Of a stretch of 64,000 bases of DNA, positions 53,491-61,716 are shown piece after piece (position 1 is the first letter of the stretch; every line of letters starts with the position of its first letter). A program made the position numbers and the translations under genes. Below the pieces are notes generated by a model, which worked only from the letters and a program-made list of their open reading frames with translations, had not been told where the DNA came from and did not search any database. Source of the stretch: JAHQVI01 sp963749875 (GTDB taxonomy: Bacteria > Pseudomonadota > Alphaproteobacteria > Rhizobiales > Rhodomicrobiaceae); NCBI GenBank assembly GCA_963749875.1, contig CAVVOX010000002.1, forward strand, positions 434,001-498,000. Reading direction: 5' to 3'.

Positions 53491-54849
53491 ATGCTTTCCA
53501 AACGCGATAGCAGATTCAAATTGGGTGTCAGTCTGGTTGCGCTCGTCGGCGCAATCACTGGGACCGTTACGGCGGCTCAGGCCGGAGGGTTCTTGGTTCA
53601 CGAGCAGTCAGCCTATTATCAGGGCATGTCGTTCGCGGGGGCAGCCGCAGGCAATGAGCTCAGCTCAATGTTTTGGAATTCGGCCGCTGCGGCGGCTGCG
53701 CCGGGGATCAATAGCGAGAGCCATATTTCGCTGGTGGTTCCGCATACGGAGATTACCTCGACGGGCGCGACTTTCTTAGACCGGAGGTTTAGGCCTGGAT
53801 ACCAACAGCGGCGATATCGGTGATCCGACATTTGTTCCGGCGAGCTACGCCAATTATCAGGTCAATGATCAATTGTTCCTCGGACTGGCCATTAATGGCC
53901 GGTATGGTTTCACAACAAAGCCCGATAATCTGAATTTCGCGGGGACACCGATTGCCACGACATCGGAAATATTCTCCATCAATTTCAACCCGAACGTCGC
54001 TTATAAGGTGACGCCGGAACTGACAGTCGGTGTCGGTGCGCAGGTTCTCTATGCTGATCTGCGTCTGCGCAGTAGCAATACGGTTCCGGTGGATCTGAAT
54101 GGCGATGTAATCCCGGACGTCTTTCCAAGTGGCCGGACTACGGAAGCGGATGACTGGGGCTTCGGTGCGACGGCTGGCGTGATTTGGAATCCGGCTCCGG
54201 GTACAAGCATCGGCGTGGGCTATCGCTCCGCTATCAATCTGGAAGGGAAGGGGACTTGCACCGGTTTCGGCCTTTCTAACATTGCTGCGGGAAATATTTC
54301 GGGTTGCGGAAGTGGCGTAGACGTGAATGCCGACCTTACCCTTCCTGATATGGTTACGGCGAGCTTCCGCCAGCAGATGAACGAGCGCTGGGCCCTGCTA
54401 GGGACTGTCGAATGGACGAATTGGAGCCGCGTAGGTGCACGTGCCGAATTCAAGGATGGCGACGGAAACATCATTGATGTCTTCCCGCTGGATTATGACG
54501 ATGGATGGCTCTTCTCCGGCGGTGTTGAATATGCCTGGAGCCCGGACACGACCCTACGGGGTGGTCTTGGGTATGAACTGTCGCCGATCTCGGATGAAGT
54601 CCGCAACGTTTCTCTGCCCGACAATGATCGCTTGTGGCTGAGCGTGGGGGCGACCACTAGGCTGACAGAAAAGATTACGGTTGATCTCGGATACACGCAC
54701 TTGTTCGTGAAAGACGCACCGATCACGGCAGAGAATGGAGGTCAAGAGCTTTGACCGAAGCAGAAGGCACCGGCGACATCGATATTGTCTCAGCCAGCTT
54801 CAAATATAATTGGGGCGGCGCGGAGCCGCCACTGGAGCCGTTGAAGTAG
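53491..54849 (+). CDS. fadL: FadL/OmpP1-type outer-membrane transporter, two apparent frameshifts
   Basis: Signal peptide (FKLGVSLVALVGAITGTVTA, cleavage near AQA-GG), then the hatch start GGFLVHEQSAYYQGMSFAG and ELSSMFWNSAAAA, typical of FadL channels for long-chain fatty acids or other hydrophobic compounds. The first frame shifts at 53781-53782 (extra C) into GLDTNSGDIGDPTFVPASYA and beta-barrel strands (ALLGTVEWTNWSRVG, LRGGLGYELSPIS, VDLGYTHLFVKDAP). A second shift near 54735-54750 leads to a final strand DIDIVSASFKYNW and TAG at 54849. Corrected length about 452. It is either a real pseudogene or affected by indel errors. Confidence 0.75.
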
Positions 54850-54911
54850 CGGCAACGCAAAACTAACCGATGAGGAGAAGCTGGTCGTGTCGGCCAGCTT
54901 TTTCTTTGCCT

Positions 54912-55011
54912 CAGCGCAACGCGCGTCCAAATGGACGCGGACAGTTGCGCTAACTTATCGATATAGATCAACCCTCGTTCAATTGGAGTCAATTGAACGA
55001 GGGTTGATCTA
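54912..55011 (-). repeat. Two-palindrome interspersed repeat, copy 6
   Basis: Reverse orientation, short form. Right end TA 55010-55011 in CTAG; the left boundary reads TCAGCGCAAC, so one base of the CTAG has mutated. First palindrome CAATTGGAGTCAATTG region, linker TTGATCTATATCGA. It lies between fadL and kdpE, downstream of both. Confidence 0.85.
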
Positions 55012-55055
55012 GCGGACGCCCTTGGGCCACTCCCGCTCGGGCCGCAATCTCGGCC

Positions 55056-55742
55056 TCAGGCCGCTTCCATGATCAGCCGATAGCCGACGCCCGGTTCGCT
55101 TTCGATGAATTTCGGCTTGGCGGAATCATCGCCGAGCTTCTGGCGCAGATGGCCGATATAAATGCGCAAATAGTGCACATCCTCTTCATGCGCCGGTCCC
55201 CACACTTCGCGCAGGATCTGGCGATGGGTTACGATGCGCCCGGCATTCTGCGCCAGCATCCGAAGAAGCTCGAACTCCTTCCGCGTCAGCTTGATGTCTT
55301 TCTCGCCCACCGCGACCTTGCGGCGCGGGACATCGACCGTCAAATCGCCGATGACGAATTCCGACGCCGCTTCGGGCCCCATCTTCAGCCGGAGAGCGAC
55401 GCGGATCCGGGCCAGCAGTTCCTCGATGCTGAAAGGTTTGGTGACATAATCATTGGCGCCGCTGTCCAGCGCGCTGACCTTTTCCTGATCCTTCGTGCGG
55501 ACCGAGAGGACGATGATCGGCACGTCCGACCATTCCCGGATGCGGCCGATGACCTGCTGCCCGTCCAGATCGGGAAGGCCGAGATCGAGAATCACCAGAT
55601 TGGGCTGAGCCGTCGCGCATTTCGAGACGCCCTCCTCGCCGCGCGGCGCTTCGATGACCTCATAGCCCTCGGCGCCGAGACTGATGCGCAGGAATTTGCG
55701 GATTTGCGGTTCGTCATCGACCACCAAAATGCGTTTCGTCAT
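55056..55742 (-). CDS. kdpE: Response regulator KdpE
   Basis: A 228-residue OmpR-type response regulator. Receiver domain: ILVVDDEPQIRKFL (acidic pocket), phospho-Asp in LVILDLGLPDLDG, Thr/Ser in IVLSVRTKD, Lys in YVTKPFSIEELLARI. DNA-binding winged helix: LTRKEFELLRMLAQNAGRIV, VHYLRIYIGHLRQKL, GVGYRLI. It partners KdpD, which it overlaps by one base (ATGA). The usual target kdpFABC is not in the window. Confidence 0.93.
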   Translation of the reverse strand: MTKRILVVDDEPQIRKFLRISLGAEGYEVIEAPRGEEGVSKCATAQPNLVILDLGLPDLDGQQVIGRIREWSDVPIIVLSVRTKDQEKVSALDSGANDYVTKPFSIEELLARIRVALRLKMGPEAASEFVIGDLTVDVPRRKVAVGEKDIKLTRKEFELLRMLAQNAGRIVTHRQILREVWGPAHEEDVHYLRIYIGHLRQKLGDDSAKPKFIESEPGVGYRLIMEAA

Positions 55743-58468
55743 CAGGTGACGCCAACCTCCTCATTCAGGCGATCGTCCGCCTCGCCGGTGGGCACGGACG
55801 GCGCCTCGGTGAGCGGAAGCGTGATTTCGATCGTCGTGCCTTTGCTCTTCGGCCCATCCTTGGCCACGATGCGTCCGCCGTGAGCTTCGATGATTCCGCG
55901 GCAAATGGAGAGCCCCAGTCCCGTCCCCGCGATCTGGGTATCCTTGGCGCGGGCGCGATAGAAAATATCGAATACCGCATTGCGCGCCTCCGGCGGAATA
56001 CCTATTCCGTCATCGCTGATACGAATGATCGCATCATTGTCCTTGTGCACCGCCATCAGGGTGACGCGCCCGCCATCGCTCGTATATTTCAGAGCATTGT
56101 CGAGAACGTTCGCGAGCACTTGCTCCATCAGAACCGGATCGACATGGATGAGCGGAAAGGACGGCGGAATATCGAAGACGACCTCGCGTTTTTCCAGCGT
56201 CTTGCCGAACTGCTTCATGGCGCGCCCGGCGATCTCGCGCAAGTCGCTCCACTCTCTTTTCGGCTCGAGCGCGCCATAGCCGAGACGGGTCATGTCGAGA
56301 AGGTTCTGCACGAAGCGGTTGAGCCGTTCGCTTTCGTCGAGAATGGTGTTGATGAGCTCCTTTCGGCTAGCCTCGGTCAGATTTTCGACGGTCGCGAGTG
56401 TTGTCGCCGAGCCCAGGATCGAAACAAGCGGCGTCCGCAGATCATGCGAGACGGAGGAAAGGAGCGCTGAGCGCAATTGCTCGGTCTCCGTCAAGAGGCG
56501 GGCATCCTCGATGTCGGAAGCCAGATTCGTCCGCTCCACGGCGACGGCCACCTGGTCGACGAGCGCCTCGAGCAGCCGCCATTTGTCCGCCGCGAGCGCG
56601 CGCTGGCGTTCCTTGAAGGAGACGCCGAGCAGCCCGACCGTGCCGCGCCCCGTCCGCATCGGCAGGAACAGCCAGTCGGCCGTCGGGAGCGTTTCCGATT
56701 TCCATCCCGCCGGGCGTCCATGGTCCCAGGCCCATTCGGCCGCGCCCCAATCCTTCAGCGCAAGCTGGTCCTCGGGCGGATAGCCGGCGGCGATCTGAAG
56801 CCGGCCGTCCTTCTGCGGCAGAAGAACGAGCGATGAACATTGGAGATTCGACGCAACGTGATGCACCGCCGCCCAGAGGACGTCTTCCAGAGCCGCCGCG
56901 GCGGCGATCTTGCGGCTGAATTCATAAAGATTGGCGGTCCGCTGCGCCGAGAGCCGCATGGCCAACATCTGGCTTTTCAGCCTCGCCGCCAGATTGCCGA
57001 CGATCACCGAGACCAGCAGGAAGAAGACGATGGTGACGAAGTCGTCATGCCGGAAGCCGGAGAAATTGTAATAGGGCTTGGTGAAGACGATATTGTAGGC
57101 CAGGAAACTCAGAATGCTCGCGAAGATCGACGCGGCGCGTCCGAGATAGATCGCGATCAGAATGACCGCCGTCATGAAGATCAGCGAGACATTGGGAAGC
57201 GGCAGGAAGAATGACACGCCATAAGCGAGCATCACCGCGAGACCGATGCCGACCGTGGCGAGCGCATATTCGTTCCACTGACCGAGCGCCAGCCGCAATC
57301 CGCCCGAGATGATATCGCGCCGGGTTTCCTCTTCATCCGGCGAGACGATGGTCAGCTCGAACTGCGTCGCCTTGCGCAAAAGCTCCTGCGCCACCGTTTC
57401 GCGGAACCAGCCTGTCCAGCGGCGCGGCCTCTGGCGGCCGAGGAGCAGGCGCGTCACATTGCGCTTGAGAGCATAGGCGATGATCTCATCGGCAATGCGC
57501 GCCTCGGCATGGATCGTAACGACCTCGCCTTCGAGCCGCTCCGCCAGTCTGATCGCCTCGGCAATCCGGTCCTTCGCCGCTTCCGGCAGGCTTTCATAAT
57601 GCGGCGTGCGGACATAGAGCGCGATCCAGGGAATGCGCTGACGCTCGGCCATACGCCGCGCGGTGCGGACGAGCCGCTTGGCGACGGGCGCTTCGTTCAG
57701 GCAAACGAGCAGACGGTCCTGCGCGGGCCACGGGCCGGGGATGGCATGGGCGCGCATATAGTTGACCATCTGCGCGTCGATCCGCTCCGCGGCGATCCGC
57801 ATCGACAATTCGCGCAGCGCCGTCAGGTTGCCCTTGCTGAAGAAATGGGTGATCGCGCGCCCGGCCTGCTCAGGCATATAGACCTTGCCCTGCCGCAAAC
57901 GCTGAATCAGATCGTCGGGCGGCAGGTCGATGAGCTCGATTTCGCTGGCCAGTTCGAGCACCCGGTCGGGCAGTGTCTCGCGCACCTGGATGCGCGAAAT
58001 CCGCGCGACGACATCGTTCAGGCTCTCAATGTGCTGAATGTTGAGCGTCGTATAGACATCGATCCCCGCGGCCAGCAGATCCTCGACATCCTGATAACGC
58101 TTCTCGCGGCGGCTTCCGGGAATGTTCGTATGCGCCAGCTCATCCACGAGCGCCAGCTTCGGCTTGCGCTTCAGGACCGCGTCCACGTCCATTTCGCCGA
58201 AATACCGGCCGCGATAGTAGATCTGTTTGCGCGGGATGATCTCCAGCCCTCGCAGAAGGGCCTCCGTTTCCGCCCGGCCATGCGTCTCCACCACGCCGAC
58301 GACGACGTCCACCCCCTCGGCAAGATAGGCCTGCGCGGCCTGAAGCATTGCATAGGTCTTGCCTACGCCGGGGTAAGCTCCGAGAAAGATCTTGAGTTTT
58401 CCGCGATGCTCCCGATTGACCTCTTCCAGAAGAGCCTCGGGCGTCGGGCGGTCTTCAGATTCGGTCAT
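55742..58468 (-). CDS. kdpD: Osmosensitive potassium channel sensor kinase KdpD
   Basis: A 908-residue membrane histidine kinase. N-terminal KdpD domain with Walker A (IFLGAYPGVGKTYAMLQAAQ) and VVVGVVETHGR, Usp-like domain (LLVCLNEAPVAKRLVRTARR), four membrane helices around residues 400-500 (VGIGLAVMLAYGVSFFLPLP etc.), GAF-like region, then HisKA with the phospho-His in SSVSHDLRTPLVS and HATPase (NVLDNALKYTSDGG, DDGIGIPPEARN, GTGLGLSICRGI). It senses potassium limitation or ionic strength and controls KdpE. All domains intact. No kdpFABC next to it, so it is detached from its operon or regulates it in trans. Confidence 0.95.
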   Translation of the reverse strand: MTESEDRPTPEALLEEVNREHRGKLKIFLGAYPGVGKTYAMLQAAQAYLAEGVDVVVGVVETHGRAETEALLRGLEIIPRKQIYYRGRYFGEMDVDAVLKRKPKLALVDELAHTNIPGSRREKRYQDVEDLLAAGIDVYTTLNIQHIESLNDVVARISRIQVRETLPDRVLELASEIELIDLPPDDLIQRLRQGKVYMPEQAGRAITHFFSKGNLTALRELSMRIAAERIDAQMVNYMRAHAIPGPWPAQDRLLVCLNEAPVAKRLVRTARRMAERQRIPWIALYVRTPHYESLPEAAKDRIAEAIRLAERLEGEVVTIHAEARIADEIIAYALKRNVTRLLLGRQRPRRWTGWFRETVAQELLRKATQFELTIVSPDEEETRRDIISGGLRLALGQWNEYALATVGIGLAVMLAYGVSFFLPLPNVSLIFMTAVILIAIYLGRAASIFASILSFLAYNIVFTKPYYNFSGFRHDDFVTIVFFLLVSVIVGNLAARLKSQMLAMRLSAQRTANLYEFSRKIAAAAALEDVLWAAVHHVASNLQCSSLVLLPQKDGRLQIAAGYPPEDQLALKDWGAAEWAWDHGRPAGWKSETLPTADWLFLPMRTGRGTVGLLGVSFKERQRALAADKWRLLEALVDQVAVAVERTNLASDIEDARLLTETEQLRSALLSSVSHDLRTPLVSILGSATTLATVENLTEASRKELINTILDESERLNRFVQNLLDMTRLGYGALEPKREWSDLREIAGRAMKQFGKTLEKREVVFDIPPSFPLIHVDPVLMEQVLANVLDNALKYTSDGGRVTLMAVHKDNDAIIRISDDGIGIPPEARNAVFDIFYRARAKDTQIAGTGLGLSICRGIIEAHGGRIVAKDGPKSKGTTIEITLPLTEAPSVPTGEADDRLNEEVGVT

Positions 58469-58809
58469 AAGTGCATTCGACTAAGCGCTGGATCATTTTT
58501 GGCTTTATACCCTGTTTGGGCTGTTTTGTCCCAATTCACGCCAAGTTGGCCGAAAGAACGGCGCTTGCCCGCTTCTTTACCGCGATTCCGTCAAAGATTG
58601 ATGTGCGGCGGCGACAGCTGGTCATTTTTTGACCGCTTGGGAACAGTTGGATTTTAACTAAACGCAAATAAAAAATGCTTTTTCACAAGGATGGTGGTTA
58701 AACTTACACGAAAGGGGTAGATAATTTTTGTCAATTCAAGAGAATAGCATATAAGAGTCATTTAATATCCAGAAAAACATCTAAGATATTGAATTAAGCC
58801 GAGGGAGCC
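58469..58809. promoter_or_regulatory. AT-rich divergent region between kdpD and the GntR gene
   Basis: 341 bases, AT-rich from 58640. Dyads seen: GGTCA-N5-TGACC (58620-58634), nearer kdpD, and AATATC-N15-GATATT (58764-58790), 20-45 bases before the GntR start, a place suited to autoregulation. Assignment to either regulator is guesswork. Confidence 0.35.
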
Positions 58810-59487
58810 GTGCAAACCTTGGGTCCTATCAAGCGTCAAAAAACACTGACAGAACAAGCTGCCGATGCGATCCGATCGCGAATCGTCGAGGGGCAATTCG
58901 CGTTTGGGGAGGCTCTGTCCGAGATCACGCTCGCCAACGAGCTCGGCGTGAGCAAGACGCCGGTTCGGGAGGCATTTCTTCAATTGAAGAATGAAGGGCT
59001 GGTGGAGATCCAGCCACAGCGCGGCACTTTCGTGTTCCGCATGACGACCGAGCAGATGCGCCAGCTTTGGGAAATGCGCGAAATTTTGGAAGTGAACTCG
59101 CTCCGCTTCGCGATGCGCAATGGCGGCGATGCGCTGATGCGTGCTGTCGATCCGGTCATCGAAGGCCTGGCCAAAGCGACGAAGGAGCGCAATCCCATCC
59201 TTTACCGGCGTTTCGATGCCGATTTCCATGGCGCGATCATCCAGGCCTCCGGCAATGCCTTCATCCAGTCAGGCTATAATATCATTGCCCTGCGCGTGCA
59301 GGCTTTCCGGAACCGGCTGTCGCTCGATGCGCAGAACTGGCGATCGCTCGATGAGCATGCCGAAGTCGCCGAACTGGCTCGCGCGGCGGAAACCGACGCG
59401 GCGGCGGAATGCCTGTGCAAACATATCCGCGCTGCGTTCAAGACCTATCTCGAACGGATCGAGGGCAAGGCCGCCAACGTCGCCTGA
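58810..59487 (+). CDS. GntR-family (FCD) transcriptional regulator
   Basis: A 225-residue regulator: N-terminal winged helix-turn-helix (LTEQAADAIRSRIVEGQF, LANELGVSKTPVREAFLQL, GLVEIQPQRGTFVF) and C-terminal all-helical FCD ligand domain with metal-site residues (RRFDADFHGAIIQASGN, key Asp and His; DEHAEVAEL). FCD regulators bind organic acids. The start is GTG 58810 behind GAGGGAGCC. No metabolic neighbour points to its ligand. Confidence 0.9.
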   Translation: MQTLGPIKRQKTLTEQAADAIRSRIVEGQFAFGEALSEITLANELGVSKTPVREAFLQLKNEGLVEIQPQRGTFVFRMTTEQMRQLWEMREILEVNSLRFAMRNGGDALMRAVDPVIEGLAKATKERNPILYRRFDADFHGAIIQASGNAFIQSGYNIIALRVQAFRNRLSLDAQNWRSLDEHAEVAELARAAETDAAAECLCKHIRAAFKTYLERIEGKAANVA

Positions 59488-59548
59488 TTGCGTCGGGGCT
59501 GCCAGCATCACCCGCCCATGTTGGCTGACTTGATGCCGTGGGTGTCTC

Positions 59549-60367
59549 TCAGTGCGACATCAGCACGGGCGTCGCCATGTGATTCAGCACATATTTCGTT
59601 GCGCCGCCAAGCACCATCTCTCTCAGCCGCGAATGCCCGTAACAGCCCATGACCAGCAAATCGCTGCCCGCGCTTTTGAGCTCAGACATCAATTGCTCCG
59701 CATCCGAATGCCCGGTTGTATTGGAAACGGCCGCTTCGGCGTTCACGCCATGCCGGGCGAGGGCGATCGCCAGATCCTGTGACGGGCTCGACGCCCCGTC
59801 CTCCGCGGAGTTCACGGCAAGGATGCGGACCGAATTCGCCATCTTGAGCAGCGGTAATGCATCGAAAGCCGCGCGCGCACTTTCGCGAGAATGATTCCAC
59901 GCAACCGTAATCCGCTCGCCGACCGTCTCGAATTTGCCCTTTTCCGGAACGAGCAGGACCGGACGTCCGGTCTCCAAGACAATGCGGATCGGCAGATCGT
60001 GCCACTGGCCCAGCGGGTCGTCCTCGCCGCTGCCGCCGGCGACGACCAGATCCGCCGTGTGCGCAGCCGACACAATGTCGCGGAAGGCTTCGGCGTCGGC
60101 AAGCGTCTTATGGCGCCATTCATGCGAGACATTTCGAGCCTGCGCCACCTGCGTGAAGGTCTTCTGGATGGCCTCGGCCGCCTCGCGCTGCAGCTGATTA
60201 TGCTGTGCCAGATAATCGGACGGAATGCCCCCATAGAGCATGAGGCGCACGGAATTATGGGTGCCCACCACATGGGCATGGCATTTTTCTGCAAGATAAG
60301 CGGCAACTTCCGAGAGAAGCCCTGCGGTCTTGGCGGACGGCAAATAGGTGAATATGGTCTTGTACAT
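59549..60367 (-). CDS. Tandem universal stress protein (UspA-type)
   Basis: A 272-residue cytoplasmic protein with two Usp domains: the first (MYKTIFTYLPSAKTAGLLSE to DLVVAGGSGEDDPL) is degenerate; the second (RITVAWNHSRESARAAFDAL to DLLVMGCYGHSRLREMVLGG) retains the ATP-binding pattern G-x2-G-x9-G-type loop. Upstream are two FNR/FixK-type boxes (60429 and 60475), suggesting induction under low oxygen. In alphaproteobacteria, Usp genes often belong to the FixK regulon, consistent with ccoS/ccoI nearby. Confidence 0.88.
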   Translation of the reverse strand: MYKTIFTYLPSAKTAGLLSEVAAYLAEKCHAHVVGTHNSVRLMLYGGIPSDYLAQHNQLQREAAEAIQKTFTQVAQARNVSHEWRHKTLADAEAFRDIVSAAHTADLVVAGGSGEDDPLGQWHDLPIRIVLETGRPVLLVPEKGKFETVGERITVAWNHSRESARAAFDALPLLKMANSVRILAVNSAEDGASSPSQDLAIALARHGVNAEAAVSNTTGHSDAEQLMSELKSAGSDLLVMGCYGHSRLREMVLGGATKYVLNHMATPVLMSH

Positions 60368-60428
60368 CCGCTTGGCCTCCCAGCGATCTGACGGATTTGG
60401 ACGCTACCCGCGCAGGCTGGCCCGTGCC

Positions 60429-60442
60429 TTGATCTTGGTCAA
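60429..60442. promoter_or_regulatory. FNR/FixK-type box 1 upstream of UspA
   Basis: TTGAT-CTTG-GTCAA matches the TTGAT-N4-ATCAA dyad with one change. Its centre is about 68 bases upstream of the uspA start codon, a suitable place for activation by a Crp/Fnr-type regulator. Confidence 0.6.
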
Positions 60443-60474
60443 GATCGTGCAGGCGAGAATCTGCATTTTTGCCT

Positions 60475-60488
60475 TTGACTTGTATCAA
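60475..60488. promoter_or_regulatory. FNR/FixK-type box 2 upstream of UspA
   Basis: TTGAC-TTGT-ATCAA, one change from the consensus dyad, 46 bases from box 1 (centre to centre). Two sites close together strengthen the case for oxygen control, either of uspA or of a divergent transcript. Confidence 0.55.
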
Positions 60489-60572
60489 GCCCGGGACGCA
60501 CAACACCGCTATTATGGCGAAGCGCAAATCCACGCCGGAGCAGTTCCCGCAAGATCGGCCCGGCGCGAGCCC

Positions 60573-60700
60573 TAGATCAACCCTCGTTCAGGTGGAATCA
60601 CTTGAACGAGGTTAAGTTGATCTATATCAATACGTTAGCGCAACTGTTCCCGCGTCCATCCCCGCCTCCGCGGGGACATGCTTGGACGCGTGTTGCGCTA
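60573..60700 (+). repeat. Two-palindrome interspersed repeat, copy 7 (long form)
   Basis: 124 bases between TA 60573-60574 and TA 60699-60700, CTAG on both sides. The linker has a perfect TTGATCTATATCAA (60617-60630). The inner stem CCCCGCCTCCGCGGGG is present. It ends 16 bases before the ATG of the DUF2189 gene, so it must be in its promoter or leader. Confidence 0.9.
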
Positions 60701-60716
60701 GACCTGAGGCCCAAGC

Positions 60717-61541
60717 ATGACCGATGTGCAAGACGACAAATACGGCATCACCGTGCGGCTCGGCTCGGCGGATAGCGCCGACGAGATCGTCCACATTTCG
60801 CGCATCGATATGGAGGCGCCGTGGCGCTGGCTCGGCAAAGGCTGGGCCGACCTTCTGGCCATGCCGAGGATCAGTCTGACCTATGGCGCGGTCTTCGCCG
60901 GCATTGCGGTCGGGCTGTGGCTCGGTCTCGGATCGCTCGGCTGGCAGTCGCTCATGCTGGCGCTTGCCGGCGGTTTCATGCTGATCGGTCCCGTCCTGGC
61001 GGTCGGACTATATGAAGCCAGCCGCCGCCGCGAATTGGGGCAAAGCGTGAAATTGCGCGACGTCGTATTCGCCGGCGTCAAATCGCCCGATCAGCTCGCG
61101 CTGCTCGGTCTTGCGTTGCTCCTGATCTTCATGATCTGGGTGCAGGTCGCACTCCTGCTGTTCATGATGTTCTTCGCCGACCGGCCATTCCCGCCGATCG
61201 ACGATTTCATTCCGCGCCTTCTGTTCACCTGGCAGGGCGTCACATTGCTGATCGGCGGGACCATTGTGGGGGCCGGCCTTGCCGCGCTTGTCTTCGCCAT
61301 CTCCGCCGTCTCCGCTCCGATGTTGATCGCGCGGCCGGTCGGGGTCAGCACCGCCGTCTTCGCCAGTATCCGCGCGACGATCTTCAATCTGAGGCCGATG
61401 GCTTTGTGGGCCATATTGATCGCGGGCTTCGTCGCGGTGGAACTCGCCACCTTGAGCATTGGGCTGATCGTGATTTTCCCGCTGATCGGCCATGCGAGCT
61501 GGCACGCTTACCGGGAAATCCTTGACCAGGACGGGGACTGA
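60717..61541 (+). CDS. DUF2189 integral membrane protein
   Basis: A 274-residue membrane protein of the DUF2189 family with about six hydrophobic segments (ISLTYGAVFAGIAVGLWLGL, LMLALAGGFMLIGPVLAVGL, LALLGLALLLIFMIWVQV and others). The pattern WLGKGWADLLAMPRISL after a soluble start, GLYEASRRRELGQ and the ending PLIGHASWHAYREIL are the conserved parts. In alphaproteobacteria these genes often lie near cbb3 oxidase genes; ccoS/ccoI are 1 kb away. GAGG precedes the ATG. Function unknown. Confidence 0.85.
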   Translation: MTDVQDDKYGITVRLGSADSADEIVHISRIDMEAPWRWLGKGWADLLAMPRISLTYGAVFAGIAVGLWLGLGSLGWQSLMLALAGGFMLIGPVLAVGLYEASRRRELGQSVKLRDVVFAGVKSPDQLALLGLALLLIFMIWVQVALLLFMMFFADRPFPPIDDFIPRLLFTWQGVTLLIGGTIVGAGLAALVFAISAVSAPMLIARPVGVSTAVFASIRATIFNLRPMALWAILIAGFVAVELATLSIGLIVIFPLIGHASWHAYREILDQDGD

Positions 61542-61608
61542 AACCGGTCGATGACGGAAAGGGGGGCGTCGCCCCGGCAAACCCGTTTCCGTCCAGCCAA
61601 TCGCGCGC

Positions 61609-61716
61609 TAGCGCAACGCGCGTCCGAATGGACGCGGACAGTTGCGCTAACCGATAGAAATAGATCAACTTGACCTCGTTCAAGTGATTCCACTTGAACG
61701 AGGTCAAGTTGATCTA
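61609..61716 (-). repeat. Two-palindrome interspersed repeat, copy 8
   Basis: Reverse orientation, 104 bases between TA 61609-61610 and TA 61715-61716. Both arms of the first palindrome are well kept (AACTTGACCTCGTTCAAGTG mirrored by CACTTGAACGAGGTCAAGTT); linker degenerate (TTGATCTATTTCTA on the minus strand). Its right TA is shared with IS5 type A copy 2. Confidence 0.88.
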
